Shown here in pieces: positions 1 to 7,535 of a stretch of DNA of 50,783 bases. The stretch spans positions 1 to 50,783 of the forward strand of contig CAJWHM010000012.1 in the NCBI GenBank assembly GCA_913041125.1, read 5' to 3'. How positions within the stretch are numbered: position 1 is the stretch's first letter; every line of letters starts with the position of its first letter. Source of the stretch: an uncultured Bacteroidota bacterium (GTDB taxonomy: Bacteria > Bacteroidota > Bacteroidia > Flavobacteriales > Flavobacteriaceae). Below the pieces are notes generated by a model, which was not told the DNA's origin, ran no database searches, and saw nothing but the letters and a program-made list of their open reading frames with translations. Position numbers and translations under genes: made by a program.

Positions 1-305
1 AAGTCAAGATAAATCTTTCTGTATCAAGATACTCTGAAAAAGAATTTATACTTCCCATAGAAATTCTAAATTTACCTAGGAATAAAAGAGTTAAGCTTTT
101 CCCCCCCAAAGCAAAAGTAAAAGTAACATTGCCAATATCTATAATAAGTACAGTAAAAGATTCTGATTTTAGTTTGGTTGTTGATTATAACGAAATAATA
201 TATGATAAAGCAAGAGAACTAAAATTAAGTATAAATAAGCAACCACCTGCTATAAAGCAAATAATATTGGAACCTAAAAAAGTAAATTTTTTAATAAGAA
301 TATGA
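1..305 (+). CDS. YbbR-like domain protein, C-terminal part (cut by window start)
   Basis: A reading frame is open from the window start (first full codon at position 3) to a TGA at 303-305. It encodes about 100 residues rich in beta-strand-like alternation (VKVTLPISII..., LKLSINKQPP) and ends in LIRI. YbbR-like proteins are periplasmic or membrane-anchored repeats of beta-rich domains of poorly known role. The assignment rests on this composition and on position: in flavobacteria a YbbR-like gene commonly lies just before coaE. The stop overlaps the coaE start in an ATGA, so the two are very likely translationally coupled. The N-terminus lies outside the window, so membrane anchor and length cannot be judged. 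The frame is surely coding; the family name is moderately sure. Confidence 0.7.
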   Translation, partial: VKINLSVSRYSEKEFILPIEILNLPRNKRVKLFPPKAKVKVTLPISIISTVKDSDFSLVVDYNEIIYDKARELKLSINKQPPAIKQIILEPKKVNFLIRI

Positions 306-880
306 CTATTATTGGATTAACTGGAGGAATTGGAAGTGGAAAATCAACAATATTAAAATGGTTTGAGAAAAATGGAATACCATGTTTTGAATCAGACATT
401 ATCAGCAGAAAATTGATTAAAACAAACTTAAAATCACAAATAGTTGAAAAATTTGGACTAGAAATCTGTAATTCCAAAGGTGATATAAACAGAAATTTAT
501 TGGGTAAAAAAGTATTTAAAAATCCAAAACTACTTGAAAGTTTAAACAATATTATTCATCCAGAAGTAACAAAGGCTTTCGATAATTTTAAATTCAAGCA
601 TAGAGAATCTCCAATTATTCTTAAGGAGGCAGCTATATTGATTGAATCTGGAGCATATAAATTATGTGATATTATAATATTAATAAAAGCACCTGAACAC
701 TTAAGGATAAGTCGTGTGAAACGTCGTGACGGAATCAGGCATAATGATGTTTTAGATAGAATGAAAAACCAATGGAGTGATACAAAAAAAGAAAAATTTG
801 CAGATTATGTTATTGAAAACGTTAGTTTAGATAAAATGTATAAAAAAGCACAAGAAATATTTGAAAAAATTAAAAAATAA
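302..880 (+). CDS. coaE: Dephospho-CoA kinase
   Basis: This enzyme phosphorylates the 3'-hydroxyl of dephospho-CoA with ATP, the last step of coenzyme A synthesis in the cytoplasm. The 192-residue length is usual for CoaE. The N-terminus carries a P-loop, GGIGSGKST, at residues 8-16. The typical ESDIISRKL segment follows at about 31-39, and a lid region with RVKRRDG lies near residue 140. The ATG overlaps the stop of the upstream YbbR-like gene by four bases (ATGA), which fixes the start. The next gene begins 73 bases downstream on the same strand, so it may share the transcript. Nothing is missing or odd in the sequence. Confidence 0.95.
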   Translation: MTIIGLTGGIGSGKSTILKWFEKNGIPCFESDIISRKLIKTNLKSQIVEKFGLEICNSKGDINRNLLGKKVFKNPKLLESLNNIIHPEVTKAFDNFKFKHRESPIILKEAAILIESGAYKLCDIIILIKAPEHLRISRVKRRDGIRHNDVLDRMKNQWSDTKKEKFADYVIENVSLDKMYKKAQEIFEKIKK

Positions 881-953
881 TTTTTTCTGAAAAATTAGAA
901 TATTTGATTTAGAATTTAAAAAGAACGATACCTATCTCAAAATCAAATCTTAG

Positions 954-2540
954 ATGAAAAAAAATTTATTTATATCACTAGTAAGTTTTATGATTGTTTC
1001 CATTTTAGGCATAATAATACTTCAGGGCTATTGGATTTTTTCAGCTTGGAATGACAAAGAGAAAGAGTTTTCTCTTGCAGTACAGCAATCTCTGATTCGT
1101 GTTGCTGATCAAATTCAGGAAAGAGAGTTAAATGACTACATAAGTGCATATGAGCGTTTGTTGGATTCCCTTAAAACACCTGATGACGCAACTTTTGCTA
1201 ACGTTTTTTTATTCTTAGATGAAGATAAAACTAACAACTTAATTTCATATTATGCTTATGGTATTTTAGAGGAAGATTATAAAATAACTCCATATTTAAA
1301 CCCAAAATTAGGTGATACATTAGAAACTCTTACAGATGTAAAACAAGTCCGTAATACGACTATAATTAACAAAAATGATGTTTTTAATAGAGAAAATAAC
1401 ATTGCAATATCAATTGAAAAGATAAAAACAATTGAAAGAATGAATATATCAAATCAACGTATTCGTTCTGCTTTTATGGACTATACTGCTAATACTCCTA
1501 TTCATAAGCGCTTGAATATCCAAGAACTAGATTTTGTAATTAAAAGTGAGTTTAATGCAAAAATGATTATTACTCCGTACGAATTTCAGATTTTAGATAA
1601 TGGTTTATCAACAAAAATAAAATCAAATAATTTTAAAGAAAACCAAGAAGGGTTTAGGTATGCAATACCTATTTTCCAAGATGAAAAAGGAATAAGGAAT
1701 TATGAATTGATTGTTTCGTTTCCTGAAAAAGATAAATATGTTTTCTCTTCAATTTTAAGTGTTGGAGGATTAACCTTATTCTTAACTTTATTTATTGTTT
1801 TTGTTTCCACAAGTGCATTGTATCAAATTGTACAACAAAAAAAGATCTCTGAAATTAAAACAGATTTTATTAATAACATGTCACATGAATTTAAAACACC
1901 AATCGCAACTATTAATCTAGCCTTAGATGCTATTTCAAATCCTAAATCACTAAAAACTCCTAATAAACTAATTCAATATGCAAATTTGATTCGTGAAGAG
2001 AACAACAGGATGTTAATTCAAGTTGAAAATGTTTTAAGGATTTCGCAACTACAAAAAAGTAACGAGACAATTCATAAAAAATCTATTGATTTACATAAAA
2101 TTATACTTGAAGCAACAAATCATGTTCAACTTCTGTTAAAAGATAAAGGTGGTATTTTAAATACAAATCTAAATGCCTCTAATTATGTTATAAATGGCAA
2201 TAAGGATCACATTACCAATATTATCATAAACTTAATGGATAATGCCATAAAATATTGTGATAAAAAACCTAATATCAAAATAGAAACCTATAATCAAAAA
2301 AATGATTTAATTTTTACTGTAAGTGATAATGGAATTGGAATGACACCAAATGTTCAAAAAAAAATCTTTGATAAATTTTATCGTGCAACATCTGGAAATA
2401 TTCATAATATTAAGGGTCACGGTTTAGGTTTGTCTTATGTAAAAAAAATAGTTGATTTACACAAAGGTAAAATCATTTTAGAGAGTAAATTTGGTGTTGG
2501 AACCAACTTCATAATTACACTCCCACTTGAATTGAAATAA
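954..2540 (+). CDS. Membrane sensor histidine kinase, two-component system
   Basis: This is a 528-residue inner-membrane sensor kinase that would autophosphorylate and pass phosphate to the response regulator encoded next. Transmembrane segments lie at about residues 7-29 and 265-290, bracketing an extracytoplasmic sensing region of about 230 residues of no recognised family. The dimerisation/phosphoacceptor box has H311 in NNMSHEFKTP. The ATP-binding domain shows the N box (NLMDNAIKY, from N426), the G1 box (DNGIGM, from D458) and the G2 box (GHGLGL, from G488). It resembles the RprX-type kinases of Bacteroidota, which pair with OmpR-family regulators. No HAMP domain is obvious between TM2 and the H box. 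The ligand is not inferable from sequence. Confidence 0.93.
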   Translation: MKKNLFISLVSFMIVSILGIIILQGYWIFSAWNDKEKEFSLAVQQSLIRVADQIQERELNDYISAYERLLDSLKTPDDATFANVFLFLDEDKTNNLISYYAYGILEEDYKITPYLNPKLGDTLETLTDVKQVRNTTIINKNDVFNRENNIAISIEKIKTIERMNISNQRIRSAFMDYTANTPIHKRLNIQELDFVIKSEFNAKMIITPYEFQILDNGLSTKIKSNNFKENQEGFRYAIPIFQDEKGIRNYELIVSFPEKDKYVFSSILSVGGLTLFLTLFIVFVSTSALYQIVQQKKISEIKTDFINNMSHEFKTPIATINLALDAISNPKSLKTPNKLIQYANLIREENNRMLIQVENVLRISQLQKSNETIHKKSIDLHKIILEATNHVQLLLKDKGGILNTNLNASNYVINGNKDHITNIIINLMDNAIKYCDKKPNIKIETYNQKNDLIFTVSDNGIGMTPNVQKKIFDKFYRATSGNIHNIKGHGLGLSYVKKIVDLHKGKIILESKFGVGTNFIITLPLELK

Positions 2541-2564
2541 ATAAATATTTTATGCTTTTTACTT

Positions 2565-3269
2565 ATGAAAAATTCAAATAAAAAAATTCTTTTAGTTGAA
2601 GACGATCCAAATTTTGGAAGCATATTAAAAGAATATCTTTCATTAAATGAGTATAATGTTATTCTCGCGAAAAATGGAATTGAGGGGTATGAAAAATTCA
2701 TAAAAGATAATTTTGATCTCTGTATATTAGACATCATGATGCCTTACAAAGATGGCTTTACCTTAGCTAAAGAAATTCGCCAAAAAAATGAATCAATTCC
2801 AATTTTTTTTCTAACAGCAAAGCATTTGAAAGAAGATGTCTTAAGAGGTTTTAAAATTGGCGCTGATGATTATTTGACAAAACCATTTGACTCAGAAGTT
2901 TTACTTGCAAAAATAAAAGTTGTCCTTAACAGAAAGTCTTTACCTGTAAAAATTGATAATGAAAAATTTGAATTTAATTTTAGTAAATTTAATTTTAACT
3001 CAAAATTACGTTATCTATCACATAAGAATGGAACTTCACACAAACTTTCTCCGAAAGAAAACCAACTTCTTCGTCTATTATTGTTGAATCTTAATGATTT
3101 ACTACCACGCGAATTAGCTTTGAACAGAATTTGGCGTGATGATAATTATTTTACATCAAGAAGTATGGATGTTTATATTGCTAAATTAAGAAAGTATTTA
3201 AGTGTAGATAATAAAGTTAAAATACTAAATATTCATGGTGAAGGATTTCGCTTAGTAGTTGAAGTTTAG
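2565..3269 (+). CDS. OmpR-family DNA-binding response regulator
   Basis: This 234-residue protein is the cytoplasmic output partner of the sensor kinase 24 bases upstream. The receiver domain has the acidic pair E12-D13-D14 in LLVEDDPNFG, the phosphoacceptor D56 in LDIMMP, T84 and K106 in LTKPF. A winged-helix effector domain follows from about residue 135, with the typical signature around LSPKENQLLRLLL, RSMDVYIAKLRKYL and the terminal wing GEGFRL. This is the RprY-like architecture of Bacteroidota. The target genes cannot be inferred. The stop codon overlaps the convergent stop of xerD by four bases (3266-3269), so the two transcripts must overlap at their 3' ends. Confidence 0.94.
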   Translation: MKNSNKKILLVEDDPNFGSILKEYLSLNEYNVILAKNGIEGYEKFIKDNFDLCILDIMMPYKDGFTLAKEIRQKNESIPIFFLTAKHLKEDVLRGFKIGADDYLTKPFDSEVLLAKIKVVLNRKSLPVKIDNEKFEFNFSKFNFNSKLRYLSHKNGTSHKLSPKENQLLRLLLLNLNDLLPRELALNRIWRDDNYFTSRSMDVYIAKLRKYLSVDNKVKILNIHGEGFRLVVEV

Positions 3270-4168
3270 TTTTTACTTCTAGGATGAAATTTTTCTACTA
3301 CAGATTTTAAATGAGTTGTGTCCAAATGTGTATATACTTCTGTCGTGGTTATGCTTTCATGTCCCATTAGAATTTGTATAGTTCTTAAATCAGCTCCGTT
3401 TTCTAATAAGTGCGTAGCAAAGGAATGTCTAAAAGTATGGGGACCTATTTTTTTTTTAATATTAGACTTAATAGCTAGCGAATTTATTAAGGTAAATATC
3501 ATTTGTCTACTAAGACCTTTTCCATTTCTATTTAAAAAAACAATATCCTGATTTTCCAAATTGATTTTTTGAACAACCCTTATCTCATTAATATAAATTT
3601 CTAAGTATTTTTTAGAAATGTTTCCCATAGGAACTAATCTTTGTTTATTTCCTTTTCCAATTACTCTAATTAGAGATTCTTTGAAAAGCAAGTTTGATAA
3701 ATTCATATTTACGAGTTCAGAAACTCTCAAACCACTTCCATATAATATTTCTAGAATTGCTCGATTTCGATAACCTTGAGGATGACCGAGATCAATATTT
3801 TTAACTAATAGCTCAATCTCATCCAAAGATAAAATATCTGGTAATTTTCTACCTAACTTTGGTGCCTCGATTAAATCTGTAGGATTATTTTTACGATATT
3901 CTTCAAAAATTAAATAGTCAAAAAAAGACCTTAAACCAGCTATTCTTCTTGCTTGGGTGTGAGGACTTAAAATTTTCGAAGACTGGTATATAAAGTGTTT
4001 AATGGTTTCTTCATCACAGTTTAAAGGTGTTTGATTAATTTTTTTTCTTTTCAAGAAATTTTGGAATGCTTTTACATCTATACTATAATTTTCAATTGAA
4101 TTATGTGATAATCCCCTTTCTATTTTTAGATACATTTGAAAATCTGATAAAGCTTGATGCCAATTCAA
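3266..4168 (-). CDS. xerD: Tyrosine recombinase, XerC/XerD type
   Basis: This 300-residue site-specific recombinase would act at dif to resolve chromosome dimers. The N-terminal SAM-like core-binding domain covers about residues 4-90, with the typical opening of a FxxYLKIERGLS-like stretch. The catalytic domain shows the complete active site: R148 (GSGLRVSEL), K172 (GKGNKQR), H244 and R247 (HTFRHSFATHL), H270 (MGH) and the nucleophile Y279 (EVYTH). The length matches chromosomal Xer proteins rather than mobile-element integrases, and the position beside aroQ is the usual flavobacterial arrangement. XerD is the more likely of the pair by neighbourhood, but XerC cannot be excluded by eye. No dif-like site was recognised in the window. 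Confidence 0.9.
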   Translation of the reverse strand: MNWHQALSDFQMYLKIERGLSHNSIENYSIDVKAFQNFLKRKKINQTPLNCDEETIKHFIYQSSKILSPHTQARRIAGLRSFFDYLIFEEYRKNNPTDLIEAPKLGRKLPDILSLDEIELLVKNIDLGHPQGYRNRAILEILYGSGLRVSELVNMNLSNLLFKESLIRVIGKGNKQRLVPMGNISKKYLEIYINEIRVVQKINLENQDIVFLNRNGKGLSRQMIFTLINSLAIKSNIKKKIGPHTFRHSFATHLLENGADLRTIQILMGHESITTTEVYTHLDTTHLKSVVEKFHPRSKN

Positions 4169-4223
4169 AATTTTGTTTTAGGGGATTACTTGTATTTTCT
4201 ATATTTTAGCTAAAATATAAAAA

Positions 4224-4643
4224 ATGAAAATCAGTATTATAAATGGTCCTAATTTAAATCTACTAGGCAAAAGGGAACCAGATATTTATGGCAATAGTAC
4301 TTTTGAAAATTATTTTACCGATTTAAAAAAAAAATATCCAAAAATAATTTTTGATTATTATCAATCAAACATAGAGGGTGAGCTAATTGATTGTATTCAT
4401 AAGGTGGGCTTCAGTTTCGATTTGATACTTTTAAATGCTGGTGCATATACTCATAGTTCAGTGGCAATAGGAGACGCAATAAAAAGCATCAATACTCCAG
4501 TAATTGAAATTCATATATCTAATACTTTTTCAAGAGAGAGTTTTAGACATAAATCTTTTATAACACCTGTCGCAAAAGGTTTAATAGTTGGTTTTGGCCT
4601 TGATTCATATCGCCTTGGTGTTGAAACAATTTTAAAAAAGTAA
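4224..4643 (+). CDS. aroQ: 3-dehydroquinate dehydratase, type II
   Basis: This enzyme dehydrates 3-dehydroquinate to 3-dehydroshikimate in the shikimate pathway. The 139-residue size is that of the small dodecameric type II enzymes. Family signatures are the N-terminal NGPNLNLLGKREPDIYG (residues 8-23, with the catalytic Tyr22), the stretch NAGAYTHSSVAI (71-82), and EIHISN with catalytic His97 followed by SRESFRHKS. The gene diverges from xerD with 55 bases between the two start codons, so promoters for both must be packed there; I see no clear TAnnTTTG element in that gap. A gene-poor stretch follows. Confidence 0.96.
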   Translation: MKISIINGPNLNLLGKREPDIYGNSTFENYFTDLKKKYPKIIFDYYQSNIEGELIDCIHKVGFSFDLILLNAGAYTHSSVAIGDAIKSINTPVIEIHISNTFSRESFRHKSFITPVAKGLIVGFGLDSYRLGVETILKK

Positions 4644-4740
4644 GCTATTTAATTTCAATTAAATTTATTTTCTTTTTATAAACCTTTATTCTTTCATATG
4701 CTTTTCCATCAATAATTAAATATAATTTTCATCATTGCTA

Positions 4741-4983
4741 TTAATATTGTAGATGACGCTTGCCATTCTTTTTATCTATTAGGATGATTAATAATACTGC
4801 TATCAGAATTAATAGAACTGCGATTAAATTTGGTGTTACATAAGCCTTAGCTAATTCAATTTTATTAAATAACCAAAAGCCAATAGAAGCAGTCAAGAAT
4901 ACGATTGCAATTAATATTGAAAAACAGGTGGTAGAAAAAACTTCGGCTTTTGACTATTCAGCTGAGAGATTTATTAAATCCAT
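4741..4983 (-). pseudogene. Remnant of a small two-helix membrane protein
   Basis: On the minus strand an ATG at 4983 opens a frame that hits TAG after nine codons (4954-4956). The same frame then continues without a stop for 70 codons to TAA at 4741-4743. The open part encodes two clear hydrophobic helices, SILIAIVFLTASIGFWLF and LIAVLLILIAVLLIIL, followed by a basic tail. Just downstream (4644-4740) another frame gives a protein-like run, LIIDGKAYERIKVYKKK, ending at a stop, which suggests a second broken coding stretch or a frameshifted continuation. No ATG lies after the TAG; a TTG at 4894-4896 is the only plausible late start. I read this as a gene killed by a nonsense mutation. A short real gene from TTG, or readthrough, remains possible. 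The family is not recognised. Confidence 0.35.
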
Positions 4984-5020
4984 ATTATAATTAAAAATTA
5001 TAATTTTAAAACAAATAATT

Positions 5021-6409
5021 TTATAAGTGTATTACTTCGTCATATGCATCTGCAACAGCTTCCATAACAGCTTCACTCATTGTTGGATGTGGATGAACAG
5101 TTTTAAGCACTTCGCTACCTGTGGTTTCAAGCTTTCTTCCTAATACTGCTTCAGCAATCATGTCTGTTACACCAGAACCAATCATATGGCATCCTAACCA
5201 TTCACCATATTTAGAATCAAATATAACTTTCACAAAGCCTTCTGAATTACCTCCAGCTTGTGCTTTTCCAGATGCTGAAAAAGGAAATTTACCAACCTTA
5301 ATTTCGAACCCTTTCTCTTTAGCCTGACTTTCTGTAAGACCAACTGAAGCAACTTCAGGTGAGCAATAAGTACAGCCTGGAATATTTCCATAATCAAGAG
5401 GTTCAATTGTATGTCCTGCAATTTTTTCAACACATAAAATTCCTTCTGCTGATGCTACATGGGCTAGTGCTTGGCCTTTTGTAACATCACCAATAGCATA
5501 ATAACCAGGAATATTTGTCTGATAAAAGTCATTGACCAATATTTTATCTTGATCGGTAGCAATACCTACTTCTTCTAATCCTATATTTTCAATATTTGTT
5601 TTGATACCTACAGCAGAAAGAATGGTATCTGCAGTTATTATTTCTTCTCCTTTATTGGTTTTTAAGGTAACTTTTATATCTTTTCCTTTTGTGTCAACTG
5701 ATTTTACTTCTGTACTTGTCAAGATATTAATTCCGCTATTAGTAAAAGATCGCTCTAGTTGTTTTGAAATCTCTTCATCTTCAACAGGTACGATTCGATC
5801 TAAATATTCTACTATTGTGACATCTGTACCCATTGCATTATAAAAGTGAGCAAATTCAATACCTATTGCTCCTGAACCAACAACTACAAGTTTTTTTGGT
5901 TGCTTTGAAAGTGTCATTGCTTCTCTGTAGCCAATAATTTTCTTCCCGTCTTGAGGTAAGCTTTGAATCTCTCGAGAACGCGCTCCTGTTGCAATAATTA
6001 TATTCTGACCTTTATACTCCGTAGTTTCTTTATTTTTAGTTACAGAAACTTTTTTACCAGGTAAAATTTTTCCGTGGCCTTCGATAATATCAATTTTGTT
6101 TTTTTTCATTAAGAATTGAACTCCTTTACTCATTCCTTTAGCGACATTCCTACTTCTATTAATTACAGCATCAAAGTTTTTGTCATATTCTTTAATTATT
6201 AATCCATAATCATCTGCATGTTTTAGATATTCAAATACTTGAGCTGACTTCAATAGGGCTTTTGTAGGTATACAACCCCAGTTGAGACACACCCCACCAA
6301 GACTTTCCTTTTCAACAATTGCAGTTTTAAATCCTAACTGTGAAGCTCTAATTGCAGTGACATAACCTCCAGGTCCACTGCCTAAAACAATAACATCATA
6401 TTCTGTCAT
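5021..6409 (-). CDS. lpdA: Dihydrolipoyl dehydrogenase (E3)
   Basis: This FAD enzyme reoxidises dihydrolipoamide in the pyruvate and 2-oxo-acid dehydrogenase complexes and the glycine cleavage system, reducing NAD+. The 462-residue length is standard. The N-terminal FAD Rossmann motif is GSGPGGYVTAI (10-20). The redox disulfide is C41/C46 in GGVCLNWGCIPTK, the NAD-binding motif is GSGAIGIEF, the second FAD motif is YAIGDVTKGQALAH, and the active-site base pair is H441 and E446 in HPHPTMSEA. It stands alone rather than beside E1/E2 genes. A TAnnTTTG match on the minus strand at 6433-6440 would give an 18-base leader, but I see no TTG at the proper distance upstream. Confidence 0.97.
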   Translation of the reverse strand: MTEYDVIVLGSGPGGYVTAIRASQLGFKTAIVEKESLGGVCLNWGCIPTKALLKSAQVFEYLKHADDYGLIIKEYDKNFDAVINRSRNVAKGMSKGVQFLMKKNKIDIIEGHGKILPGKKVSVTKNKETTEYKGQNIIIATGARSREIQSLPQDGKKIIGYREAMTLSKQPKKLVVVGSGAIGIEFAHFYNAMGTDVTIVEYLDRIVPVEDEEISKQLERSFTNSGINILTSTEVKSVDTKGKDIKVTLKTNKGEEIITADTILSAVGIKTNIENIGLEEVGIATDQDKILVNDFYQTNIPGYYAIGDVTKGQALAHVASAEGILCVEKIAGHTIEPLDYGNIPGCTYCSPEVASVGLTESQAKEKGFEIKVGKFPFSASGKAQAGGNSEGFVKVIFDSKYGEWLGCHMIGSGVTDMIAEAVLGRKLETTGSEVLKTVHPHPTMSEAVMEAVADAYDEVIHL

Positions 6410-6472
6410 GAAAAATCAATTTAAATTCTTTTCAAAGTTACAAAAACTAGTATTGAATATTTGAAATGCAAT

Positions 6473-6883
6473 TTACTTTTCCTTAGGGCAAAAATTTATA
6501 CTTGCAGAATTTACACAATATCGTCTTCCAGTAGAAGTAGGACCATCATCGAAAACATGACCTTGATGACAGCCACAAGATGAGCAAACAATTTCTGTAC
6601 GTATCATTCCATGTGAATTATCTTTTATGTATGTAATTGCTCCAGGAATTGCTTTATCAAAGCTTGGCCAGCCGCAGGCACTATCAAATTTATTTTCGGA
6701 GTCATACAATAGAGCATCACAACCTTTACAGAAATAAGTTCCTTTATCGAAGTGGTTGTTATAGAGTCCTGTAAAAGGATATTCAGTTCCTTTTTCTCTT
6801 AAAATTTTATACTCATTGGCACTAAGTTGTTCTCGCCATTCAGTATCAGTTTTTTTTACAGGATAATTATCAAGGTTTTTCAT
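6473..6883 (-). CDS. msrB: Peptide-methionine (R)-S-oxide reductase, cytoplasmic form
   Basis: This 136-residue repair enzyme reduces methionine-R-sulfoxide in proteins. The MsrB fold is recognised by two zinc CxxC pairs (C52/C55 and C100/C103), by GWPSF at 71-75, and by the catalytic Cys in RRYCVNSASINF (C123). C70, just before GWPSF, is at the position of the resolving cysteine used for thioredoxin recycling in many MsrB proteins. There is no signal peptide, so it should be cytosolic. Its start lies inside the end of the upstream msrB (14-base overlap, 6870-6883), so the two are one operon and probably translationally coupled. Confidence 0.95.
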   Translation of the reverse strand: MKNLDNYPVKKTDTEWREQLSANEYKILREKGTEYPFTGLYNNHFDKGTYFCKGCDALLYDSENKFDSACGWPSFDKAIPGAITYIKDNSHGMIRTEIVCSSCGCHQGHVFDDGPTSTGRRYCVNSASINFCPKEK

Positions 6884-7355
6884 TTGCAGGAATAAAATTT
6901 AAAGCAGCTGAATTTATACAATGTCTTTTACCAGTTGTTTTTTTTGGTCCGTCATTAAACATGTGGCCTAAATGTCCACCGCAGTTATTGCACTTCAATT
7001 CTGAGCGAGGGTATCCAATTTTATAATCAACATCATATTCTAAATTTTCTTCTATTCCACGATCAAAGGAAGGCCAACCAGAACCAGAATCATATTTATG
7101 TTTAGACTCATACAAAGGAATTTGACATCCGGCACATACATAAGTACCCTCTTTTTTATTAAAATTTAATGATCCAGAAAAAGCACGCTCTGTTCCTGCT
7201 TTTCTTAAAACATAATAAGACATTTTTGGTAATTGAGCCTTCCATTCGGAATCTGTTTTGTTGATTTTATATTTTTTATTTTCATTTTTGTTTTGAGAAT
7301 TTAATTGACAGCCAAAAACAAAAAATAAAGTCGAGTAGAAGAAGAATTTTTTCAT
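6870..7355 (-). CDS. msrB: Peptide-methionine (R)-S-oxide reductase, lipoprotein form
   Basis: This is a second, 161-residue MsrB with an added N-terminal export signal. KKFFFYSTLFFVFGC ends in a lipobox, with C16 as the expected lipidated residue, so the enzyme probably repairs oxidised proteins outside the cytoplasm. The zinc pairs are C74/C77 and C122/C125, GWPSF is at 93-97 and the catalytic Cys is C146 in KRHCINSAALNF. The residue matching the resolving cysteine of its neighbour is a serine (S92), so it must use another recycling route. It is first in the two-gene operon. A promoter match (TTG-N19-TAATTTTG, 7363-7392) ends only about eight bases before the ATG. Confidence 0.93.
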   Translation of the reverse strand: MKKFFFYSTLFFVFGCQLNSQNKNENKKYKINKTDSEWKAQLPKMSYYVLRKAGTERAFSGSLNFNKKEGTYVCAGCQIPLYESKHKYDSGSGWPSFDRGIEENLEYDVDYKIGYPRSELKCNNCGGHLGHMFNDGPKKTTGKRHCINSAALNFIPANEKP

Positions 7356-7362
7356 AGCAATC

Positions 7363-7392
7363 CAAAATTAAAAATTCTTTATTTTACCTCAA
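7363..7392 (-). promoter_or_regulatory. Candidate promoter of the msrB operon
   Basis: On the minus strand, TTG (7390-7392) is followed after 19 bases by TAATTTTG (7363-7370). This fits the Bacteroidota consensus TTG-N17-23-TAnnTTTG exactly. The expected transcription start is near 7357, within a few bases of the msrB ATG at 7355, so the mRNA would be nearly leaderless. Confidence 0.45.
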
Positions 7393-7535
7393 AATAAGAA
7401 TTACCATAAGATCAATAAATATTAATAGAATTAATTATTGTTTAACGCATAATCATATTTAAAATTTAATTTCAAAACTTTAACAAGCTCGAATGTGTCA
7501 ATTTTAATTTATTACTTTAGTTCTTTAAAATTTTT

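Noticed and set aside
5230-5433. 67-codon frame on the same strand as lpdA in another phase
   Set aside because: It is inside the intact lpdA gene and has the random composition of a shifted frame.
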